This document shows, piece by piece, positions 40,317 through 50,400 of a stretch of DNA of 64,000 bases. Position numbers and translations under genes: made by a program. This stretch comes from Microbulbifer sp. YPW1 (GTDB taxonomy: Bacteria > Pseudomonadota > Gammaproteobacteria > Pseudomonadales > Cellvibrionaceae). The DNA lies in NCBI RefSeq assembly GCF_013367775.1, contig NZ_CP055157.1, positions 2,125,001 through 2,189,000 of the forward strand, in the 5' to 3' direction. The notes beneath the pieces are model-generated. The model was not told the origin of the DNA, did no database searches, and was given only the letters and a program-made list of their open reading frames with translations. Each line of letters begins with the position of its first letter. Position 1 is the stretch's first letter.

Positions 40317-41315
40317 TCAGCCTGGGTGCTGGCGCAGCCAGGATCTGGGGCTGGCACCCATGATGCGCTTGAACGCGCGGGTGAGGGCGCTGAGCTGACT
40401 GTAGCCCACCAGCTCGGCGATTTCCGTGAGGGACAGGTTGCCCTCGAGTAAGTAAGTACACACCTGCTCCACCCGCGTGCGATCCAAAAGTTGCTGGAAA
40501 CTGGTGCCCTGCTGGCGCAGACGCGCTTGCAGGGTGCGCGGAGCCATGTTCACGCTGTCAGCCACTTTCTCCAGGGTTACCGGTCCGCGGGGCAGGAGGT
40601 TGGTGATGGTCCACAGGAGTTGCTCCTGAAAATTGTCCAGCTGCTTTTTCTTCAGGAAACGGTCGATCAGGCCGCGCATTTCCGGGTTGGCGCCGGCTAC
40701 GGGGCGTTGCAGCAGGTCGCGGGAAAAGGCAATACCGTTATGTTGCTGGTTAAACTTGATCGGGCACTGGAACAGCTCCCGGTATGGCGCCAGCCCTGGG
40801 GGCGCTTCTCCGCAGAGATAAACCGTGTGCAGTGGTACCGGCTCGGCGAGCAGGAAACAGACCATATTGAAGCCACTGGCCACCAGGTTGTCACTGTGCT
40901 GGCGGGAGTGGGCGGAGGGGCCGTCGAACTCGTACCGGGAGCACAGATACGCGGTGTGGCCGGACTCCTCCAGCCAGACTTTCAGCCCCTGGGCCGTCTG
41001 GCCGATAGAGGAGGTCACGGTATCCATGGCATCGCGCAGGGTCGGACTCTGCTGAAGCAGCAACCCGACGGTACCCAACGCGGCAATATTTTGCTGCTGC
41101 TGCGCCAGCCTGAGCCCAAAGTGCTGACAACCACTCAGTTGCGCGCCCAGCTCCAGCAGCTCCACCTTGGTTTCCATCGGAATCATCAGGTCCGGGCGGT
41201 CCAGATAATCCGCGGGCAGGGAGAGTCGCTGCAGCAATGCGTCGACATCAACACCAAAGCTGCTGAGCAGGGTTTTGTAGCCGGTGAGTGCGCTGGCGCG
41301 AACCATCGGGAGCAA
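40317..41315 (-). CDS. AraC-family transcriptional regulator (OruR/ArgR-like N-terminal domain)
   Basis: 332 residues. The N-terminal ligand domain (1-~220, e.g. GCQHFGLRLAQQQQNIAALG) is of the PF12625 arabinose-binding-like type found with many aldehyde or fatty-acid metabolism genes. The C-terminal two-helix-turn-helix DNA-binding domain has TLEKVADSVNMAPRTLQARL and LTEIAELVGYSQLSALTRAF. A TTG at 41315 with GAGGA 6-7 bp upstream is the likely start; an ATG three codons later lacks a site. Its location suggests control of the downstream aldehyde dehydrogenase. Confidence 0.88.
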   Translation of the reverse strand: MLPMVRASALTGYKTLLSSFGVDVDALLQRLSLPADYLDRPDLMIPMETKVELLELGAQLSGCQHFGLRLAQQQQNIAALGTVGLLLQQSPTLRDAMDTVTSSIGQTAQGLKVWLEESGHTAYLCSRYEFDGPSAHSRQHSDNLVASGFNMVCFLLAEPVPLHTVYLCGEAPPGLAPYRELFQCPIKFNQQHNGIAFSRDLLQRPVAGANPEMRGLIDRFLKKKQLDNFQEQLLWTITNLLPRGPVTLEKVADSVNMAPRTLQARLRQQGTSFQQLLDRTRVEQVCTYLLEGNLSLTEIAELVGYSQLSALTRAFKRIMGASPRSWLRQHPG

Positions 41316-41407
41316 GGGGCATCCTCTCGAACATCTGATCTCCAGGCATGATACCCAACCTGCCCCCCAAGTTACGATACGAAGGCGCGCTACTCTGCAC
41401 AGTGCTG

Positions 41408-44400
41408 CTAGTTCGCCTGTCCCTGTCGGGCCTCCTCCGCACTCAGTTCTGCCAGTGCCACCAGCAGTGGCGATACGCGGGACTCGTCTATTTCCCGGGA
41501 GATTTCATCCAGCTGCTGCTGCAGCTGGCTGCGCTCCGGTGAAAGATTGAGTGGCTCGCCGGAAGGCGGCGAGGACTGTAGTGGTGACGGCAGTGGCTCG
41601 GCCTCCGGCGCCCATCCCGGCGCGCCGGCGGGCAGTTCCGGACTCGCCGCCGGGCGTTCGAAGTCTCCGAACAGGGAGTTTGCACGGTAGCGACCGGTGT
41701 CTTCATCCAGCTCCAGCGGGCTGGACTTCTCACCGTCGTTGTCGTCACTGGTATCGATGCTGAGATCGTTGCTGAAAACCCGCGACCAGTCGTTGGGATA
41801 ATAGCGGCCATCCACCGGACCGAATGCCGGGTCGTAGTGGTCGCCGCTGCGACCGCCCTGGAGGTTCGCCGAAATGTCCCGTGTCTCATTGGAGATCAGG
41901 CGGCCGTGTAACTCCGGCGCCATCCGCTCCCATTCTCGCGGTGGATAGATGTAGTCCCCGTGCAGCTGCGAGAGCGTAATGTTATCGACGTTGGTGTCGT
42001 TTCTAATCTCAATTTCATCGGCGTCAGTATTGTCCTCGGTATTTTGATCGGGGCCATTGCCACCGTCGTCGGTAATGAAGGCGGTGTTGTCGATCTGCTG
42101 CACCGTGGCGGCCAGCGGGTAGTCAATGATGACCGCGAAGGTGATGGTGGCTTCCTCTCCCGGTGCCAAGGTGCCGACATCGAACGTGAGGGTATCGCCG
42201 TTCTGTACCCAGCCCGGTGTTGAGTTGGCGGCATCGAAGCTGGTGTTGGGGGGTAGGGTTTCGGTAATGACCACACCGTTTGAGGTGGCCGTACCGCGGT
42301 TACCATAGGTCAGGGTGTAGACAATGGTATCCGTGGGTTCAGGTACGGGACCGTCGTATTCCTTGTCGATAAACAAATCGACGTACTGGATTTCCAGGGT
42401 TTCATCGTCGCGGTTATTTTCCGGTGTCGGGTCCTCGCCATTGTTGCCATCATCTTCCACCACCACAGAATTGATCTGGGGCGGAATATTGGTGGGTACC
42501 GCTTCGTTGACCACCGCTTTCAGGCTCAGGGTGATGGAATCACCCGCGGCCAGATCGCCGATGTTCCAGGTCACGGTACCAGTGGCGAGATCAATAACGC
42601 CGCCATCACTGGCAACGAAGGAATTGAACAGGCTGGTGTCCGGCAGGGTATCGGTAACCACGACGCCGGTGCCATCCTGATTGCCCTCATTGGATACCTG
42701 GATGGTCCACTCGATGGGGTCTCCCGGGTTGGCCGGGTCATCGAAGTTTTCGATTTTGTCGATGACGTAGTCTGGAGCCGCATTGACGATGACTGATGGA
42801 TCGTCTCGATCGGTCGACGTGTTATTTGATTCGTTTTGGTCCGGGCCGCTGCTGCCATCATCGTCTATGACGGCAATATTCGTGAAAGCCTCAACGCCGG
42901 ATGGTATTGGATTGTCGATTATGACCGCAAACTGTACGGATCCCTCTTCTCCGGGCCCTACATCACCAATATCAATCACGTATTCATCGCCCACCAGTGT
43001 CCAACCCGGCGTGGAGTTTGCTGCATCGAATGTAGTGTTTTCCGGGAGACTCTCACTTATGGTTGCACCGGTAGCGGTCTCTGTTCCCAAGTTGGTGTAA
43101 CGCAAAGTGTAAGTAACCAGTTCACCCGGCTGGGCCACGCCATCCTCATCATTGATAGATTTTCTAATCGCAAGATCGACAAACGTGATATCCAGTGGTT
43201 CCGCGTCGACATTGTTTTCTGGGGTGGGATCTGGGCCGTTGGTTCCATCGTCAGTAACCTCGACACTATTGATCTGAGGGGGGAAGTTGGCTGGGATGCG
43301 ATCGGCCACCACTGCAGTCAGCGTTACAGTAGCACTTTCGCCAACGGCAAGGTCGCCAATATCCCAGGTTACCGTACCTGGAACCAGGGTAATGACACCG
43401 CCATCACTGGCGCTGAACTCGGAAAATAAAATGACGCTGGGAAGGTCGTCGGTGATCACTACACCGGTGCCATCCTGGTTGCCCTCATTGGTGATCGTGA
43501 TGGTCCACTGGATGGTGTCACCGGGGTGCGCCGGATCGTCGAAGTTCTCGATCTTGTCGATCACATAGTCCGGTCGACCGTCGATTGGAGTAACCTCGTC
43601 GTCTTCATTGTCTACGAGGTTCTGGTCGGGGCCGGTATTGCCATCGTCTTCGATGGTGGTGGTGTTACTGGTCTCCTCGACGCCGGTGGGAATCGGCTCA
43701 TCAATGATTACCGCAAATTCCACACTGCCGGTTTCTCCCGCGGCGAGGGTGTTGAGCTCGAGCGTGAAAGTGCCATCCCCTTGATCCACCCAGCGCGGGT
43801 CGGAATTGGCGGCATCGAAGGTCGCGTATTCCGGCAGGGACTCGGTGATTACCACACCGCTGGCATCGGCGGTCCCGTTGTTGGCGTAATTCAGTGTGTA
43901 GACCAGGGTATCGCCGGGCTCGACGGTAATGCCGCCGTCGTCCTTGTCGATGGCGAGATCCACATAGGTGATATCGAGATCTTCACTGTCGGTGTTGTTG
44001 TCCGGGGTCGGGTCTGCTCCGTTGGTGCCGTCATCGTCCACCGTTACCGTATTGGTCTGGGTGGGGATATTGGTGGGCACGGAATCCGCTACCACCGCGG
44101 TGAGGGTGAAGGTCACCGAATCCCCGGCAGCGAGGTCGCCGATGTCCCAGGTTACGGTGCCGGCATCGAGATCAATCACACCGCCGTCGCTGGCGGTGAA
44201 GTCGCTGAACAGGCTCGTATCTGGCAGCTGATCGGTTACCACCACACCAGTACCGTCCTGATTGCCCTGGTTACTGACCTCGATGGTCCACTCGATGGTA
44301 TCGCCGGGATTGGCTGGGTCATCGAAGTTCTCGATTTTGTCGATCACATAATCGGGCTGGGCATCAATCGGGGTATTGTCATCATCAGTGTTGTTGTCAA

Positions 44401-47400
44401 TATTCTGGTCCGGCCCGCGGCCGTCATCATAGGAAATCTCGGTACTGTTCAGTATTTCCTCGACACCCGCAGGCAGCGGCTCGTCGACGATCACCGCAAA
44501 GTCCACGGTACCGGTTGCTCCCGGATCCAGAGTGCCGAGGTCAAATGTCAGAGTGCCATCACCGTTATCCACCCAGCCAGCGGTGGAATTCGCTGCATCA
44601 AAAGTGGCGTATTCCGGCAGTGTCTCGGTGATGACCACATTGTCTGCCAGTGCGGTGCCGAGGTTATTGTACGTCAGGGTGTAAACAACGGTGCCACCGG
44701 GCGTGGTACTGATACCGCCGTCGTCTTTGGTGATGGATAGATCCACTTCGGTAATGTCGAAGGGTTCGCTGTCGACATTATTTTCCGGAGTCGGGTCGGG
44801 GCCGTTGGTGCCATCGTCGGTGACTTCCGCCGCATTGGTCTGCAGCGGAATCCGCGGCGGTACCTCATCTGCCACGACGCCGGTAAGCGTGACCGTGACG
44901 GTTTCACCGACGGCGAGATCACCGATATCCCACACCACGGTTCCCGCATCGGTATCCACGACACCGCCATCGCTGGCGGTATACCCGGAAACAAAGGGCG
45001 TGGATGGCAGCTGGTCGGTAATGGTCACACCGGTACCGTCCTGGTTGCCCTCATTGGTGATGGTGATGCTCCAGCTGATGGTTTCACCCGGGAAGGCGGG
45101 GTCATCAAACTCCTCGACTTTATCGATCACATAATCCGGTGCGGCGATCAGCGGAGTCACGTCCTCGTCGGTGTTGTCCTCCGGCGTCGGGTCGGTGCCA
45201 TTGGTTTCGTCGCCGTCGATGGAGACGGTATTGTTCGTCTCCTCCACACCGGCGGGTAGTGGATCGATCACGGTAACGATCAGTTCCACCGAACCGGTTT
45301 CACCGGCGACCAGATCACCGACATTAAATGTCAGAGTGTCACCATTCAGGGTCCAGCCCGGATTATCGGCCGGGTCGAAGGTAACGTACTCCGGCAGGCT
45401 TTCGGTAATGACCACCCCGGTGGCATCGATGTTGCCATTGTTGCCGTAGTCGATGGTGTAGGTAATCTGGTCACCGGGCTCGGCGCTAATACCGCCATCG
45501 TCTTTGTCTACGAAAAGATCTACTGCCTCGATGGGGGCTGAGACCTCATCGCTATCGTCATACTCGCGCTCGATTGCGCTGTCGTCGCCGCCCTCCGGGG
45601 TGTCGAGGCTGGAGTATTCGCCCTCGACAATATTGGTGGTGGTCTCGCCGACGACGGCGGGGTCGCTGGTTACGCGATAATCCACGGTCACGGTGATGAC
45701 AGTGGAGGGATCGATTTCACTGATTTCCAGTGACAGCAGGTTGGCCGTGGAGTTGTCGACGATGGTGGGCGAGCCGCCGATCACATCGATCTGCACATTT
45801 TCCACCCCCGACAGGAAGGGGGGCAGGGCATCCTCGACGGTGACATCGTAGGCGTGGCCGCCGCTGGCCGGGTCGAGCTGTATGGTGAACTGGAAGGTGG
45901 CAATACCGCCCAGTGTGAGGGGCGAGTCGCTCAGCAGTTGTTTATCGATATCCAGCAGGGGTTCGACCACGTCCACGGAGGCACTGTCGCTGATGCTGGC
46001 ATCGGGCGTGCCATCGCCGTCCGTATCGTAATCCAGGGTCGCATCGTTGGTCAGTGTGGTGCCATCGACATTGCTGGGAATGTCCTCGACGCGCAGGCGA
46101 TAGACAAAGGTGATGGTTTCATCGGTGGTGTTGTCGGTATCGGTGTTTTCCAGGGTGCCGAAATCGAAGCCGACGGTGTTGTTGGCCGGGTCGTCGATTG
46201 CCGTCACGCTGTCGGGGTCGAACTGGATGGCATCGGGGTCGCTGACGGTGACGCTCACCAGCTCGAGAAATTCGAAGCCCGGTCCGTAAACATCAGTAAT
46301 GGTGCCGGTGATGGAGGCCTCGGGCAGGGTGACAGTGACCGAGAAGGTGGCAATCTCGCCAATGGTCGCCTCGGTATCGTCGTTGAGCGTATCGTTCTGG
46401 GAGGTGGATACCAAAGTTTTTTCAATTTCCGGTGCGTTCACCGAGATATCCACGCTGTCGTTGGTGGCGTAGTCATTCAGCGGGCCACCCGGTCCCTGCT
46501 CGCCGGTGCGCTCGCCATCGATATCGCCGTCGAGACTCGACCAGTCGATATCGGCGGTATTGGTAATCGTATCCCCTGCAATGGTGTCGATCAGTGTCCC
46601 GCTGACGGTGATGGTGACGGTGGTACCCGGGATGATGTCCAGTTCTGCCTGGGGGTCGATCGCCAGTTGGTTGGTCGCGGGGTCGAAGGTGAAAAAGCCG
46701 CTGACATCGGAGGTCGCACCGCCCAACTCCAGGGTTGCACTGATACTGACGTTATCCAGCTCCGCCGGAAGTTGGTCGGTAAAACTGATGTCGTAGGCGG
46801 TGGTGCTGCTGCCATCGTCGGGATTGGTAATGGTAATCGTGTAGCTGACCTGGTCGCCGTTGTCGCCGCTGGTGATATCGGCGGTCTTGTCGATGGTCAG
46901 TACCGGTTCGATCACGTCGACCGTAGTGGAGGCCTCGGAGGTACCTTCGTCGGTTATGAACTGGGCGTTGTTGGTCAGTTGTGTGCCGGCCTGGTTGGTC
47001 TCGACATTGGTGACGCGCACCGTATACACCACGGTGATCAGGTCGGCCACATTGTCGGTGCCTATGTTGGCCACGTTTGCCGTGCCGAAATCCAGAGTCG
47101 TGGTGCCGTCACCGTTGACGGTCACGGTGGGCGCGCCAAAACTGTCGGCCGGCGTGACGATCAGATCGTCGCCGATAATAACGCCGTCAAAGCTGACAAA
47201 CTCCATCCCCACCGGCAGCGTGTCGAGGACTTGTGCGTTGAACACCACCCCTTCCGGGACTTCAAAGCTGGCCTGGTAGGTGACTTCCTCGCCAATCACC
47301 GCCTCGGTGAGGCCGTTGAACTCGTCTTCCACCGAGCTGCTAAGGATGCTTTTGCCCGCTTCTACACTGGCGACAGTGAACTGGAAACTGCCATCCGTCT

Positions 47401-50400
47401 CATAATCATTGAGCGCGCCGCCGGCGCCGTCCTCACCGGTGCGTTCGTTCGGGTCATCGCCGTCGATGCTTTCCCAGTCCACGATGGCGGTATTGATCAC
47501 CTGGGAACCCAGCGTGACATCGCTGACCACATTGGCATCGATGACCAGAGTCAGGGTGTCGCCGAGCAGCAGGTCAAAACTGGCATCCGGGGCCATCTCG
47601 ATGGTATTGCCGTTCACCACGAACAGGTTGGAGACATCGGTATCGAAGCCGTTGACCGTCAGGGTAGCGCTGGCCAGTGAGACGTTCTCCAATTCCGGCG
47701 GCAGGGTGTCGAAAAAGGTTGCATCGAACGCATCGGTATCGGAAAAACCGGTGTGGGAAATCACAATGGTGTACTGTACCGGATCGCCCGCATCAATCGG
47801 CTGGGTTGTGTTGGTGAGCGATTTGTCCACCTGCAAATCCGGCTCAATCACCGTGACGTTTGCCGCAGAATCCGTGTCATTGACCGTCGGGTTGTCGATC
47901 CCGTCCGCAGTGGAATCCCAGATAAACTGGGCGCGGTTGTTCAGCTGGTCCCCGCTCTGGTTGACCACATCATTTGCCACCAGTACCTCGTACGTGATGG
48001 TGATGACCTCATCAACAGTATTGTCGCGGTTGACGTTGTTCAGGTCGCCGAGATCAAAGATGACCTGCTGGCCGTTGGTGGACGTGCCGATGTCACTGCC
48101 ACTCCAGGCTGCGCCGGAACCGTTCTGGATATCTCCGGATGATGAAGTGACATTGGTAATGCCGAGGAACACCAGCCCGTCGTCCAGGGTGTCGACGATG
48201 CTCGCCGACGGAGTAACACCCTCGGCAATAGTCAGGGTCAGGGTATAGGTAATGACCTCGCCAATGACGGCTTCATTGTCTGCGTTGTTGGGGCCATTGA
48301 TGCTGGTGCCATCCAGCGTTTTGTCCACGGTGTTTTCACGCAGGGTTACCGTAGCGTCGTCCTGCCAGTTGATATTGGTGTTACCGTCGGTGTAGTCGTT
48401 GCCACCGTCGACGCCACCGTATTGCTCCAGTTGCGCGGTGTTCTCGATGATCTGCCCCGGCTGCACCGCATCGGTGGCAATCAGGTCATAGGTGATGATG
48501 ATGATGTTGCTACCATCGGTAGTGGGGCCGGTATCCGGGTCGCGGCCCTCATTGAGGGCGCCTTCATCCGCAGACGGATCGTCCAGAGTAATGCCACCAC
48601 TGAACAGGTCACCGGAAAAACTGACTGGCGTGCCGTCGCCGGTGAAAACCTGCAGGTTGACCCCACCCGGGGGAATTTCAAATCCATCCGGCAGGGTATC
48701 GCTGATCACCAGGTTGAACGCATCGGAGCCGCCAGTGTTTTCCAGGGTAATGGCAAAGCGAACGGTATCGCCGGCATCCACTTCACTGAGATTGGAGTCG
48801 ATGGGCGAGGTGTCGAGTCCGTCACTGGTAATGTCGCCGGTCCAGGGGGCGCTGCCGTCGCCAGGAGTGCCGGCGGGGTCGAAGGTCACCGGGCCGGTGA
48901 CGTTGGGATCGAATACACCGCTGCCGTCATCGGTGCCAATCACCCCTTTGGTGACATTGATCTCTGGCGAGGTCACTTCGATCTGGATATTGCCCGGCGG
49001 AAGCGTCACGCTCTCCTCGGTGCCGTCCACGGTGACTTGTGCCACATTGGTAAGAAACAACCCATCGGTAAAGGGTTCATCTTGTACCCGCACGGTAAAC
49101 AGTAATTGGACATGCCCGCCCTGGGAATCGATCTGATCGATAGGGACAAAATTCCAGGTAATCGAATTGTTGGTGTCGTCGGCGGAAACTGTGACATTGA
49201 AACTTTCCAGGTAGCCGGGCGGGAAAGCATCAAAATCCGTGGCTGGCCCGAAACCCCAGAAATTTACGCCCGGAATGCTGGCGCCTTCTCCGGTATTGAT
49301 GAAAGTGGGCGGAATGGCGTCGAATACCGGCGAGGGCAGGTAATCGGTGATGGTGACGCCGTTGTTATCGATGGTGCTCAGGTCGATATCAATGGCAAAG
49401 GTCACCGCCTCACCGACACTGATCTCACTCAGGTCGGCGGGGTCGGTACTGCCCTCCACCGCGTAGACACTTTTGCTGGACTCGGCTCCGGCAATCTGCA
49501 CACTTTCACCACTGCCGTTTTCAACATTGCCGCCGTTGGCAGAGGTGGCAGTGCCGCTAACCGTAGACTGGTTGGTGATCACGTCGAAGTTATTTACTGG
49601 TTCGCCGGTGGCGAGATAGAACTCGCGAATGGTGGCCTCGTAGGTGATGGTGATAGTAGTGGTGCCCTGGGTGACATCGTCCGCGAACAGGTCGCCCACC
49701 AGACTGCCGTCGGCGCTGACACCCAGGTCGATCAGTTCCTGGGAAAGATTGATACTGATATCGGTGCTGCCGTCACCGGGATCATTTTCCAACACGGAGA
49801 CGTTGCCTGCGCCCAGGGCATCCGGGCCGAAGGTGGTACCGTTGACGAAGAGCTCGAAGGTAAACGAATCCGGATCTATCTGAATGCCGTCCTGCATAGT
49901 GTCGGACAGCATCAGGTTGGCCAGTTCCATGTAATCGGAAACCTGCAGGGTCAATGTGTACTGCAGGCGATCGCCTGGCGTATTGCCGGCGGCGCCATTG
50001 TCCTCGATGACTATCACGCTTTTCTGCAGCGCGGTTGCGGTGGCGGTGATTACCTCATCGGCGCTATCGCTGATGCCGTCTCCTTGGTAATTGCCGGTAA
50101 CACTGGCAGTGTTGCGCACCGCATCATTGGCGGCATCATTGATAACAATCGCATTGCCATTGGCATCGACGTCCGGCACATAGCCGGTGTAGGTAATAAC
50201 GATGTCACCGCCGCCCTCGATACCGGTTATCGGATTGAGGAACTCAACGATCAGCTCGGCATCGTTGTTTGCGCCCTCCGGGGGCTCGGTGAGTATGTAG
50301 TCGACGCCCTCCTGCAGGGTGTTGCCGCCGGCATCGGTGACCGTGACATTGCCCGGCAGATAATAGAAATTATTTGGCACCTCCTCGCTGACGACCAGGT

